Assembly (NCBI RefSeq): GCF_007830255.1
Contig: NZ_VLKG01000003.1
Coordinates: 62,001-126,000, forward strand
DNA from: Azomonas agilis
Lineage (GTDB): Bacteria; Pseudomonadota; Gammaproteobacteria; Pseudomonadales; Pseudomonadaceae
Direction of reading: 5' to 3'
DNA length: 64,000 bases
This document shows positions 56,056 to 64,000 of the stretch, piece after piece. A model generated the notes under the pieces. That model was not told the origin of the DNA. It worked only from the letters and a program-made list of their open reading frames with translations, and ran no database searches. The translations under genes were made by a program, and so were the position numbers. How positions within the stretch are numbered: position 1 is the first letter of the stretch; every line of letters begins with the position of its first letter.

Positions 56056-57069
56056 TTATTTTGGCGCTAATTCTCTTAGATGGCGCGCCACAGCCAACCA
56101 AGCGCCAATATATCCCAGCAATATGGCTCCGCACATCAACGATAGGCCATCTGCTAGGGGAACACCACCCAGAGTGAAGTCGCTGCTGTACAGCCCTGCT
56201 AGGTTTAACACCGCTTCGTTAAGCCAACCTAAACCGTAAGCCAACAGTAGCCAAGCACCCAGTCCTGCGCCTAAACCGTAGAGCGTCCCCATGTATAAGA
56301 ATGGACGACGCACATAGCTATCAGTTCCCCCCACCAGCTTCACTACTTCAATTTCAGCCCGTCGGTTTTCAATGTGTAGGCGAATAGTATTGCCAATCAC
56401 CAGCAGAAGAGCCGCAATCAGCAGTAAGGCTAGACCAAATACAAAACGATCTCCTAAACCCAAGATAGCGGTCAGACGCTCCACCCACAGCATGTCTAGT
56501 TGTGCCAAAGCTACCTCCGGCCAATTGGCCAGTTGAGTGCGTAATTGCTCTAAGGCGGCTTTGTCGATTTCTTTGGGCGTAACCAGAACAACGGTTGGGA
56601 GTGGATTTTCGGGTAAGGCTTTTAAGGCCTCGCTCAAACCAGAGAGCTGTTGAAATTCTTGCAGGGCTTGCTCTGGGGTAATCCAATCTACTTTGGCAAC
56701 TTCAGGCAGGCTGGTAGCTCGGTCGCGCACCGCTTGACTGGCGTTATCGCTAATATCCTGTTGTAAAAATAGGGAAATTTGAGCGGCTTTTTGCCAAGAT
56801 CCCGCTAAACGCTCCACATTATCCAGCAGTAAAGCCAATCCCATAGGCAAGCTGAGGGCTACGGCCATCACCAAACAGGAGAAGAAACTCCCAATCGGCT
56901 GATGACCTAAACGCCACAGGCTGTCCAGTAGGCTGGCTTTATGGTTTTCCAGCCAAGAGCGCATTAAGCGCCCAAAGCTTGGATCTTGCTGGGGGAGTGG
57001 GGTGATTTTACGGGCTGGCCCCCCTAAGCGCTCAGAGGTACGTCCATCGGGTGTTTTGGTTCCGCTCAT
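56056..57069 (-). CDS. ftsX: Cell division ABC transporter membrane subunit FtsX
   Basis: A 337-residue FtsX with four membrane segments. A charged N-terminal tail precedes the first helix (about 65-85), then the large periplasmic loop that contacts EnvC, and MLWVERLTAILGLGDRFVFGLALLLIAALLLVIGNTIRLH with ENRRAEIEVVKLVGGTDSYVRRPF. It overlaps ftsE by 4 nt (ATGA). With FtsE it controls septal amidases through EnvC, whose gene is frameshifted in this genome copy. Confidence 0.95.
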   Translation of the reverse strand: MSGTKTPDGRTSERLGGPARKITPLPQQDPSFGRLMRSWLENHKASLLDSLWRLGHQPIGSFFSCLVMAVALSLPMGLALLLDNVERLAGSWQKAAQISLFLQQDISDNASQAVRDRATSLPEVAKVDWITPEQALQEFQQLSGLSEALKALPENPLPTVVLVTPKEIDKAALEQLRTQLANWPEVALAQLDMLWVERLTAILGLGDRFVFGLALLLIAALLLVIGNTIRLHIENRRAEIEVVKLVGGTDSYVRRPFLYMGTLYGLGAGLGAWLLLAYGLGWLNEAVLNLAGLYSSDFTLGGVPLADGLSLMCGAILLGYIGAWLAVARHLRELAPK

Positions 57070-57737
57070 TCGGTGGCTTCTCCATCTCCGATCAAGCGCC
57101 CACGCTGTAAGGTCAGCATGCGGTGCCGCATACGCGCAATTAAGGCTAAGTCGTGGCTGGCGATCAGTACCGTAGTACCCAATTGATTAATGTCTTCAAA
57201 GACACCCATGATTTCGGCGGCCAATCGGGGGTCTAGGTTTCCGGTGGGCTCATCTGCCAGTAGCAAGGCTGGGCGATGTACTACGGCGCGGGCAATACCA
57301 ACCCGCTGTTGCTGTCCTGTAGAAAGATCATGGGGGAATTGTTCGGCCTTCTCGCGTAAGCTGACTCGCTCTAACGCGATCTGTACTCGCTCGCTAATGT
57401 CCGCTTTAGGCAGACCCAGTATTTGAAGCGGTAAGGCCACGTTATCAAATACGGTACGGTCAAACAGCAGTTGGTGGTTTTGGAACACCACGCCAATTTG
57501 CCGGCGCAAATAGGGAATCTGGGCATTACCGATGCGGGCCAAATCTTGTCCGGCCAACAAGAGCTTGCCACTGGTGGGGCGCTCCATCGCCAACAGCAGG
57601 CGCAGCAGAGTGCTTTTACCCGCGCCCGAATGGCCGGTAATGAATAAAAACTCACCCCGCTGCACATGAAAGGAGAGTTCGTGCAGCCCGACATGGCCAT
57701 TGGGGTAGCGCTTGCCGACCTGCTCAAAACGAATCAT
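57066..57737 (-). CDS. ftsE: Cell division ABC transporter ATPase FtsE
   Basis: A 223-residue ATP-binding subunit. Walker [17 protein letters not shown]-loop VFQNHQLL, signature [16 protein letters not shown], Walker [14 protein letters not shown] and switch His in IASHDLALI. Order ftsY-ftsE-ftsX-rpoH follows the common arrangement. ftsE follows ftsY after 87 nt. Confidence 0.96.
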   Translation of the reverse strand: MIRFEQVGKRYPNGHVGLHELSFHVQRGEFLFITGHSGAGKSTLLRLLLAMERPTSGKLLLAGQDLARIGNAQIPYLRRQIGVVFQNHQLLFDRTVFDNVALPLQILGLPKADISERVQIALERVSLREKAEQFPHDLSTGQQQRVGIARAVVHRPALLLADEPTGNLDPRLAAEIMGVFEDINQLGTTVLIASHDLALIARMRHRMLTLQRGRLIGDGEATE

Positions 57738-57824
57738 GCCTTCCCCTTTTGATTAATCACCTAAGATGGTTTTGGAAACTCATTCCTTTAATGAGTTCCG
57801 CAGGCTTATACGTTCATGGTAAGC

Positions 57825-58955
57825 CTATTCGTGCGTGGTAAAGAGTGCTTGCACAAAGGCATCCGCTTGAAAGGTTCTCAGATCATCCACACCCTCACCC
57901 ACGCCAATGTAGCGCATAGGCAGGCCAAATTGCTTGGCAAGGGCAAAAATAACCCCCCCTTTGGCCGTACCGTCTAGCTTAGTCAATACCAGTCCGGTGA
58001 GATCAACCGCTTGATTGAATTGGCGAGTTTGGTTGATGGCGTTCTGGCCAGTTCCGGCATCCAGCACCAGCAAAACCTCATGGGGCGCGAGAGGATCGAG
58101 TTTACCGATGACACGGCGCACTTTTTTCAGCTCGTCCATCAGATTGTCTTTGGTGTGCAGACGGCCTGCGGTGTCAGCAATCAGTACATCGACACCTCGG
58201 GCAGTGGCGGCCTGTACCGCATCAAAGATCACCGAGGCCGAATCAGCTCCGGTATGTTGGGCAATCACCGGAATTTGGTTGCGCTCGCCCCAGACTTGGA
58301 GTTGCTCCACTGCCGCTGCTCGGAAGGTATCCCCAGCGGCCAGCATCACGCTTTTGCCTTCGCACTGGAGTTTTTTGGCCAGCTTGCCGATGGTGGTGGT
58401 TTTACCCACACCGTTCACACCCACGACCAAAATAACGTAAGGCTTTGTTTCAGCAGGGATACTCAGCGCCTGTTCTACAGGGCGCAATAAACACACCAAC
58501 TCCTCCTGCAAGGCTTTATAGAGCGCTGCACTATTGGCTAATTCATTGCGCTTTAGGCGTTGGGTTAAATTGTGCAGGATGGCGGTAGTTGCCTCGACAC
58601 CCACGTCAGCCATCAATAGCCGGGTCTCGATCTCATCTAAGAGGTCGTCATCAATGGCCTTGTCGCCCAGAAACAGGCTGGCCATGCCCTCACCTAAGTT
58701 AGCGCTGGTTTTGGATAAACCCCGCTTGAGGCGAGCAAAAAAACCGGGCTTGACGGGGTCGGGGCCAATATCGGAGGCGGGGAGTAGGGGAATATCCGCC
58801 GCTGTTGGGTCTTGGCCTTCAGAGGATGAGGGCTCTTGGGTTTCTGCTAAAGCCGATGATTGTTCATGAGCTGGGCCTTTTTTGCGCAACCAGCCAAACA
58901 ATCCTTTTTTATCCGTGGACTCTGGGGTCATGTTATCGTCTTTTGAACCAAGCAT
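57825..58955 (-). CDS. ftsY: Signal recognition particle receptor FtsY
   Basis: A 376-residue SRP receptor GTPase for membrane protein targeting. An acidic, low-complexity N-terminal part (about 20-70) precedes the N domain and the G domain: VVGVNGVGKTTTIGKLAKK (P-loop), DTFRAAAVEQLQVW, DTAGRLHTKDNLMDELKK and LTKLDGTAKGGVIF with IGVGEGVDDL. The start may be the ATG at 58955 or 58931; neither ribosome site is strong. Confidence 0.95.
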   Translation of the reverse strand: MLGSKDDNMTPESTDKKGLFGWLRKKGPAHEQSSALAETQEPSSSEGQDPTAADIPLLPASDIGPDPVKPGFFARLKRGLSKTSANLGEGMASLFLGDKAIDDDLLDEIETRLLMADVGVEATTAILHNLTQRLKRNELANSAALYKALQEELVCLLRPVEQALSIPAETKPYVILVVGVNGVGKTTTIGKLAKKLQCEGKSVMLAAGDTFRAAAVEQLQVWGERNQIPVIAQHTGADSASVIFDAVQAATARGVDVLIADTAGRLHTKDNLMDELKKVRRVIGKLDPLAPHEVLLVLDAGTGQNAINQTRQFNQAVDLTGLVLTKLDGTAKGGVIFALAKQFGLPMRYIGVGEGVDDLRTFQADAFVQALFTTHE

Positions 58956-59041
58956 GCAGGGTTTCTCTGGGCTACAGACCGACTGTTTAACAGGGCTTAT
59001 CCTAGCACCTCCCCGGATAGATGCATTAAATCCCGTCAGAA

Positions 59042-59099
59042 GGCAAAGGAGTAACCCTTTGCCAGAGCGGCAGCGATCAGTACCATGGGCTACCGCTCT
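59042..59099 (+). promoter_or_regulatory. Two adjacent hairpins before the M16 protease genes
   Basis: GGCAAAGG/CCTTTGCC (59042-59063) and AGAGCGG/CCGCTCT (59064-59099) abut without a gap in the 178-nt region between divergent ftsY and the M16 pair. No T-run follows either stem. A leader structure of the protease mRNA or a small RNA are possibilities; nothing else supports either. Confidence 0.4.
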
Positions 59100-59133
59100 G
59101 CTCGCCGGAGAGCATCACGTACAGGCCTAGCTC

Positions 59134-60495
59134 ATGATTTCAGTGATTCGCCCTATTACTTATGCTCTGCTGATGGTATTCAGCTTGAGTGCCTTGGGGG
59201 ACGGCGCGTCCTCTCAAGCAACGCATGAGTTTACTCTAGATAATGGACTTAAGGTTATTGTTCGAGAAGATCATCGAGCGCCCGTGGTGGTTTCTCAGCT
59301 GTGGTATCGGGTAGGTTCTAGCTTTGAAACCTCGGGGCGCACCGGTCTATCCCATCTGCTAGAGCACATGATGTTTAAAGGCAGTGCTCGCCTTGGCCCC
59401 GGAGAGGCTTCGCGCATTTTGCGTGAGCTGGGGGCGGAGGAAAATGCCTTTACCAGTGACGACTACACGGCTTATTACCAAGTGTTGGCCCGTGATCGGC
59501 TGGCGGTGGCGTTAGAGTTAGAAGCCGATCGCATGGCCAGCTTGCGTTTGCCCACTGAGGAGTTTGTGCGCGAGCTGGAGGTGGTGAAAGAAGAACGCCG
59601 CCTACGCACCGATGATCGGCCCAACGTATTGGCCTTTGAGCGCTTTAAAACCCTTGCTTACCCTGCCAGTGGCTACCGCAACCCGACCATTGGGTGGATG
59701 CACGACCTAGACCGAATGCAGGTAGAGGATGTACAGGATTGGTACCAACGCTGGTATGCACCCAATAACGCCACCTTGGTGATTGTGGGGGACGTGACGG
59801 TAGATGAGGTGCGTACCCTAACCCAGCGTTATTTTGCCCCTATTCCGCGCCGCGCTACGCCGGAAGCGCGTCGTCCACTGGAGTTGGCCGAGCCCGGTGA
59901 GCGCCGTTTAACCCTAGAGGTGCGCACCCAACTGCCTAGTCTATTAATGGCCTTTAATACCCCTAGCCTCACCTCCACAGAGAATACGCGCGCCGTGCAT
60001 GCGCTGCGTCTGCTGTCGGCGCTGTTGGATGGCGGCTACAGTGCTCGCTTAGCCACGCGCTTAGAGCGGGGGGAAGAATTAGTGGCCTCTGCCAATGCCG
60101 GCTACGATGCGGATACGCGCGGGGATAGCCTGTTTATCCTGACCGCTACGCCCAACGTACAAAAGCAACGCACTTTGGAAGAAGTGGAGGCTGGTATTTG
60201 GCGCGAGTTAGAGGCCTTGAAAACCACCCCGCCCAGCCCTGAAGAGTTAGCGCGGGTGCGGGCTCAAGTAATTGCCGAATTGGTGTATGAGCGTGACTCC
60301 ATCACCCAACAAGCCTCAGTGATCGGGCAATTGGAAAGTATTGGCTTATCTTGGCGCTTGATGGATGAGGAGCTGGCCGCCATCAGTGCGGTGACTCCAG
60401 AAGACATTCAACAAGCCGCCCGTACCTATTTCACCCGCTCACGCTTAACCACTGCCCATGTTTTACCTCTGGAGAAGGCCGCCCATGACCAGTAA
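59134..60495 (+). CDS. M16 family zinc peptidase, catalytic member
   Basis: A 453-residue secreted M16B protease. Signal peptide (about 8-25), then HEFTLDNGLKVIVREDHRAPVVVSQLWYRVGS and the inverted zinc motif HLLEH (H74, E77, H78) with the second Glu about 75 residues later (VVKEERRLRTDDRP). C-terminal half contains the usual RLATRLERGEELVASA region. In gammaproteobacteria this pair sits between ftsY and rsmD. It forms one unit with the next gene, 11-nt overlap, suggesting a heterodimer. Confidence 0.92.
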   Translation: MISVIRPITYALLMVFSLSALGDGASSQATHEFTLDNGLKVIVREDHRAPVVVSQLWYRVGSSFETSGRTGLSHLLEHMMFKGSARLGPGEASRILRELGAEENAFTSDDYTAYYQVLARDRLAVALELEADRMASLRLPTEEFVRELEVVKEERRLRTDDRPNVLAFERFKTLAYPASGYRNPTIGWMHDLDRMQVEDVQDWYQRWYAPNNATLVIVGDVTVDEVRTLTQRYFAPIPRRATPEARRPLELAEPGERRLTLEVRTQLPSLLMAFNTPSLTSTENTRAVHALRLLSALLDGGYSARLATRLERGEELVASANAGYDADTRGDSLFILTATPNVQKQRTLEEVEAGIWRELEALKTTPPSPEELARVRAQVIAELVYERDSITQQASVIGQLESIGLSWRLMDEELAAISAVTPEDIQQAARTYFTRSRLTTAHVLPLEKAAHDQ

Positions 60496-61936
60496 AAACT
60501 TTTTACTGACCAGCCTGTTTTGTGCCCTGTGGGGTATAGGGATCAGTGGTTCTGTGTTGGCTGAATCGCAAACGCCGCCCGCTTTGGAGTCCTTACGCAA
60601 TCTGAATGCGGAAGCCCCGACCCGCCGTGCTTTGAACATCCAGCGCTGGCAAACTGCTGAAGGTGCCCGCGTGCTCTTTGTCGAAGCCCATGAGTTGCCC
60701 ATGTTTGATTTGCGTCTGACCTTCGCCGCAGGCAGCAGTCGGGATGGTACGCTGCCGGGATTAGCGCTGATGACCAATGCCCTATTAAATGAAGGGGTTG
60801 CCGACAAAGATGCCACCGCCATTGCGCAAACCTTTGAGGGCTTAGGGGCGCAATTTAGCAACGGTGCTTATCGTGATATGGCTCTGGTCAGTCTGCGTAG
60901 TCTCAGTGCAACGGAGCAGCGTGAACCGGCGTTAGCGCTGTTCCAACAAGTGGTGAGTCAGCCGAGCTTCCCGGCGGATGCTTTGGAGCGTATTCGCAAC
61001 CAGTTGTTGGCAGGTTTGGAGCAACAAAAGCAAAATCCCGCCAAATTGGCCAGCTTAGAGTTGTTCAGCCGTTTGTATGGCCAGCATCCTTACAGCATTC
61101 CTACCGAGGGCACCTTCGAGTCTCTGCCGCGTATTGATGAAGCTCAAGTGCGCCAGTTCCATCAACAGGGTTATGCCGCCGGTAATTTGGTGATTGCGCT
61201 GGTCGGGGATTTACAGCGCAGCGAGGCAGAGCAGATTGCAGCGCAGCTTTCGGCGGTCTTACCCAAAGGCCCAGCTCTTCCTGCCCTACCTGAGCCACAA
61301 GCTCCAGTGGCGGGGCGTTACCAAGTCGAATATCCCTCACAGCAAACCCATGTGCTGATGGCTCAGCTCGGTATTCGTCGTACCGATCCTGACTACGCAG
61401 CTCTGTATTTGGGCAACCAAATTCTGGGCGGCGGCGGCTTTGGCACGCGCTTGATGGAAGAGGTGCGGGAAAAACGTGGCCTGACCTATGGTATCTATTC
61501 GCGCTTTAGCCCCATGGACGCGCCCGGCCCCTTTAGCATCAGTGTGCAGACACGGGCCGAGCAAACCGAAGGCACCTTAGCCTTGATTCAAAAGTTGGTG
61601 CAAGACTACTTGGCTGAAGGCCCAACCCAAGAAGAGCTAGACCGCAATCAGCGTGAAATCACGGGTAGCTTCCCTTTATCCACTGCCAGTAATGCGGATA
61701 TTGCCGGACAAATCAGCAATATTGGATTTTATAACCTGCCCTCCAGCTTTTTAGAGGATTTTACCCGCCAGATTCAGCAATTGACGGTACAGCAGGTGAA
61801 AGAAGCGATGCAGCGGCACCTATCGCCGGAGCAGTTTGTAATCGTGACCGCAGGCCCCAAGGTGGCACAACAGCCTTTGCCTGAGCCCAGTGCCGATGCC
61901 CCTAAAGCTGAGCCTTTGGGCGTACCGGAGCATTGA
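60485..61936 (+). CDS. M16 family peptidase-like partner, non-catalytic
   Basis: A 483-residue M16B protein with signal peptide (about 5-28, LLTSLFCALWGIGISGSVLA). The N-terminal domain reads LMTNALLNEGVADKDATAIAQTFEGLGA where HxxEH would be, so zinc is not bound; the C-terminal half retains the substrate-binding R/Y segment (TRLMEEVREKRGLTYGIYSRF). This is the regulatory partner typical of the two-gene M16 arrangement. Start at 60485 inside the end of the first gene; the stop overlaps rsmD's start by one base. Confidence 0.9.
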   Translation: MTSKNFLLTSLFCALWGIGISGSVLAESQTPPALESLRNLNAEAPTRRALNIQRWQTAEGARVLFVEAHELPMFDLRLTFAAGSSRDGTLPGLALMTNALLNEGVADKDATAIAQTFEGLGAQFSNGAYRDMALVSLRSLSATEQREPALALFQQVVSQPSFPADALERIRNQLLAGLEQQKQNPAKLASLELFSRLYGQHPYSIPTEGTFESLPRIDEAQVRQFHQQGYAAGNLVIALVGDLQRSEAEQIAAQLSAVLPKGPALPALPEPQAPVAGRYQVEYPSQQTHVLMAQLGIRRTDPDYAALYLGNQILGGGGFGTRLMEEVREKRGLTYGIYSRFSPMDAPGPFSISVQTRAEQTEGTLALIQKLVQDYLAEGPTQEELDRNQREITGSFPLSTASNADIAGQISNIGFYNLPSSFLEDFTRQIQQLTVQQVKEAMQRHLSPEQFVIVTAGPKVAQQPLPEPSADAPKAEPLGVPEH

Positions 61937-62541
61937 TGACTAATCGTTCAGCCCGTAAAACTCCGCTGGCTCCTGTGAGTCAGGTGCGCATCATTGGCGG
62001 TGAATGGCGCAGTCGGCGCTTGAGTTTCTTTGCCGCCGATGGCCTACGTCCTACCCCAGATCGGGTGCGGGAGACGCTGTTTAATTGGCTGGCTCCCTAT
62101 GTTCCCGGAGCCCGTGTCCTTGATCCCTTCGCGGGATCGGGGGCACTGTATTTGGAAGCGTTGTCGCGGGGCGCTCGTCAGGCTTTGGCTTTAGAGCTTA
62201 ATCCGGCCACCCTAAGCAGCCTGCGCCAGCAGCTAAGCGTATTGCACTGCACTCGGGCTCAACTGGTGCAGGCCGATGCCTTGCAGTATTTGGCGCAGCC
62301 TGCTCCTGAGCCCTTTGATCTGGTGTTTCTCGATCCACCTTTTCACGCTCAGTTGTTGGAGCCTTGCTGCCAGTTGTTGGAGTCTTACGGTTGGTTAAGC
62401 CCAAGGGCTTGGATTTACACCGAGAGCGAACTGGCTCCGCAACAGCTTCAACTACCTAGCCACTGGCGTAACCACCGGGAGAAAAAGGCCGGACAGGTAC
62501 ACTATGCCCTGTGGCAACGCGAAGTACTTGCACACACCTAA
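61936..62541 (+). CDS. rsmD: 16S rRNA (guanine-966-N2)-methyltransferase RsmD
   Basis: A 201-residue enzyme acting on G966 of 16S rRNA. Characteristic segments VRIIGGEWRSRRLSF, LRPTPDRVRETLFNWLAPYVPGARVLDPFAGSGALYLEALSRGA (SAM site) and the catalytic FLDPPFH. Start ATG at 61936 overlaps the previous stop (TGATG); a TTG three bases upstream is rejected. The stop overlaps that of the convergent DUF486 gene. Confidence 0.94.
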   Translation: MTNRSARKTPLAPVSQVRIIGGEWRSRRLSFFAADGLRPTPDRVRETLFNWLAPYVPGARVLDPFAGSGALYLEALSRGARQALALELNPATLSSLRQQLSVLHCTRAQLVQADALQYLAQPAPEPFDLVFLDPPFHAQLLEPCCQLLESYGWLSPRAWIYTESELAPQQLQLPSHWRNHREKKAGQVHYALWQREVLAHT

Positions 62542-62885
62542 AACCGACTGCGGAACATAAAGTACACCGCACCCAGTAAACAGAGCCCGGCCCAGAGGTA
62601 ATCTAACTTCACGGGCTCTTTCAAATACCAGACGGAAAAGGGCACAAACACCGACAGCGTGATCACTTCTTGAATCACCTTCAGCTCGCCCACACTCAAT
62701 ACCTGATGGCCGATACGGTTGGCGGGTACCTGAAACAGGTACTCGAACAGCGCAATACCCCAACTGATCAGCGCTGCAATAATCCAAGGTTTATTGTTGA
62801 GCTCCTTTAGGTGGGCATACCACGCAAAGGTCATAAAGATATTGCTGCAGAGCAACAGTAGTACAGCGGTGCTAACAGGATTCAT
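62538..62885 (-). CDS. DUF486 / DMT-superfamily small membrane protein
   Basis: A 115-residue protein with about four membrane helices and the DUF486 pattern: LLCSNIFMTFAWYAHLKE, WGIALFEYLFQVPANRIG, KVIQEVITLSVFVPFSVWYLKE, and GLCLLGAVYFMFR. Function unknown. It converges on rsmD with a 4-nt stop overlap. Confidence 0.85.
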   Translation of the reverse strand: MNPVSTAVLLLLCSNIFMTFAWYAHLKELNNKPWIIAALISWGIALFEYLFQVPANRIGHQVLSVGELKVIQEVITLSVFVPFSVWYLKEPVKLDYLWAGLCLLGAVYFMFRSRF

Positions 62886-62941
62886 GGTGCCAAAGTCGTA
62901 AATTGGAAACCCCTAAGCTTAGGGAGTACGCACCAAAAAAA

Positions 62942-62971
62942 CAGCCCTTTCTAGGTGTTCAAAAAGGGCTG
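62942..62971 (-). terminator. Terminator of the phnE-nif11-like unit
   Basis: CAGCCCTTT pairs with AAAGGGCTG around 12 nt, and the A-run at 62935-62941 becomes a U-run on the minus strand, so the element terminates transcription coming from 63011-64000. Confidence 0.8.
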
Positions 62972-63010
62972 CTGATCAAACTTAGGCTCTTGTGGTAGAG
63001 CACTATCCTC

Positions 63011-63208
63011 TTACATGGGGGTAATGCCGTATTCCTTATAGATTTCATCACGGGCTAACTGAAAATCTTGCATGGTGAAGTCGTATCCATGCTCTTTGAT
63101 CAGGGCCCAGCTGGCGGCTTCATCTTCAGAGGCCGCATTGATGATGCGGCGAAAATCTTCATCGTTACGCATACGGGTGATGTAGGTTTTGGCAGATTCA
63201 ACACTCAT
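63011..63208 (-). CDS. Nif11-like domain small protein
   Basis: A 65-residue protein matching the Nif11 domain: MSVESAKTYITRMRNDEDFRR, then EDEAASWALIKEHGYDFTMQD. The domain is best known as a leader of ribosomally made peptides, where a Gly-Gly cut site and a core peptide follow; here the chain ends after DFQLARDEIYKEYGITPM with no cut site or Cys/Ser-rich core, and no modification enzyme is near. GGAGC precedes the ATG. It follows the PhnE-type permease gene by 25 nt in the same direction and ends at a good terminator, so both form one transcript. Function unknown. Confidence 0.75.
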   Translation of the reverse strand: MSVESAKTYITRMRNDEDFRRIINAASEDEAASWALIKEHGYDFTMQDFQLARDEIYKEYGITPM

Positions 63209-63233
63209 AATGAGCTCCTTGTTTGGCTACAGA

Positions 63234-64000
63234 CTACGCGCTCGTACGATCTAGAAAACGCCGCCGGATAAAGGCACCCAACAGGTTAACCAGAGTGACC
63301 AGCACTAACAGAACACCGATTAACGCCAAGGCTTCTCGGTACTCAAACAAATGAAAGGCCGTAATGATCTCTAACCCCAAGCCACCGGCTCCCACAACGC
63401 CCAGAGTAGTAGCGGCTCGGATGTTATGTTCCCAACGGTACGCAGCTACGTCCACCAAGCGCGGTAAAACCTGTGGCAGAACACCAAAGCGCAGCTGCCC
63501 AAGGGGGGCTACGCCTTGACTACGCAGGGCTTCCACGGGGGCGCGATCTACGTGCTCAAAAATCTCAGCAAAAAACTTGCCTAACATACCGGTTGAGTGA
63601 CAAGCCAAGGCCAATACACCAGGTAAGGAGCCAAAACCTACCGCCGCCACAAAGACGATACCCCACAAAATGCTGGGAATCGCCCGGATGGTATTTAATA
63701 ACAACAACACGGCCTGACGTATCACCTCTGGGGCATGGCCACGAGCGGCCAGTAGCCCCAAAGGTAAAGCTCCCAGAATACCGCCGGCTGTCCCTGCGAT
63801 GCTCATCATCAGGGTGTCCAGCAGGGGGCCACCCCACTTAGGCCAGCGCTCAAAGTCTGGAGGCCAAGCCTCCTGAGCTAAGGTCAACATAGTGGGGAGC
63901 ATTTCCTCGTAACGGCTGCCATCCAAAGCACCCGTTTGCAGGGCTGCTGCCAAGATTGCGGCGATAATGGCAGCCACAATCAAACCTGTTCCCCAAGCCT
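63234..64000 (-). CDS. phnE: PhnE-type phosphonate ABC transporter permease (partial, runs off window)
   Basis: About 255 residues of a membrane permease are visible and the frame stays open through base 64000 (the apparent start TTG at 63983 is probably internal). Several hydrophobic segments and the PhnE family pattern are seen: ETLMMSIAGTAGGILGALPLG-like DTLMMSIAGTAGGILGALPL, NTIRAIPSILWGIVFVAAVG, and the loop that contacts the ATPase (EALRSQGVAPLGQLRFGVLPQ), then RAATTLGVVGAGGLGLEI. It would move phosphonate or a related phosphorus compound with PhnC and PhnD, which lie outside the window if present. Confidence 0.85.
   Translation of the reverse strand, partial: AWGTGLIVAAIIAAILAAALQTGALDGSRYEEMLPTMLTLAQEAWPPDFERWPKWGGPLLDTLMMSIAGTAGGILGALPLGLLAARGHAPEVIRQAVLLLLNTIRAIPSILWGIVFVAAVGFGSLPGVLALACHSTGMLGKFFAEIFEHVDRAPVEALRSQGVAPLGQLRFGVLPQVLPRLVDVAAYRWEHNIRAATTLGVVGAGGLGLEIITAFHLFEYREALALIGVLLVLVTLVNLLGAFIRRRFLDRTSA

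Overview
The window is an ordinary, gene-dense stretch of a gammaproteobacterial chromosome with moderate GC. Gene order points to the Pseudomonadales/Oceanospirillales side of the class: pilU-pilT // yggS-proC-yggT-metX-metW-DUF4426-rdgB-hemW, ftsY-ftsE-ftsX-rpoH // M16-M16-rsmD, thiS-thiG...trmB, and ompR-envZ next to gshA-gshB. This comes from remembered gene order, not from a search, and I do not name a genus. The envelope is typical Gram-negative (waaA, mtgA, envC/ctpA, a SPOR protein, type IV pilus motors). No rRNA, tRNA, CRISPR array, transposase or phage gene was seen.

Layout. 1-6.8 kb: the 3' end of glmS, then a stress block with tellurium-resistance-type genes terZ-terA-terD-terE facing terF, followed by the peroxide sensor ohrR and its effector ohr. 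6.8-16.9 kb: trhP, an unrecognised Nudix-like protein, a translationally coupled FAD oxidoreductase/aldo-keto reductase pair, waaA, a Na/Pi cotransporter, trmL, secB, grxC and a rhodanese-like membrane protein. 17-22 kb: gpmI, a DUF423 protein, thiS-thiG, a 1.2 kb accessory insert (PaiB-like gene plus an orphan), then trmB. 22-33 kb: pilU-pilT facing away from yggS-proC-yggT and the met/rdgB/hemW genes, then yqaA-comM and ubiK. 33-39 kb: glnK-amtB with a sigma-54-like promoter, an HDAC-family deacylase, an FtsN-like protein and argS. 39-52 kb: fpr, rlmG, uvrD, gshB-gshA, envZ-ompR, rsmE, ctpA and a frameshifted envC. 52-64 kb: mtgA, a GGDEF-EAL protein, rpoH, ftsX-ftsE-ftsY, two M16 proteases, rsmD, a DUF486 protein, and a Nif11-like small protein behind a phosphonate-type ABC permease that runs off the end.

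How the genes work together. Several blocks are functional units: glutathione synthesis (gshA, gshB, with grxC nearby), nitrogen sensing and ammonium uptake (glnK-amtB), methionine entry (metX-metW), osmotic/envelope signalling (ompR-envZ), and cell division with peptidoglycan hydrolysis (ftsEX with its usual partner EnvC, whose gene is broken here, plus ctpA and an FtsN-like protein). The accessory or less explained parts are the ter block without terB or terC, the thiG-trmB insert, the orphan at 8.3-9.3 kb, and the Nif11-like gene at 63 kb. I saw no clear-cut new multi-gene system. The points most worth a second look are the envC frameshift, the Nif11/permease pair and the thiG-trmB insert.
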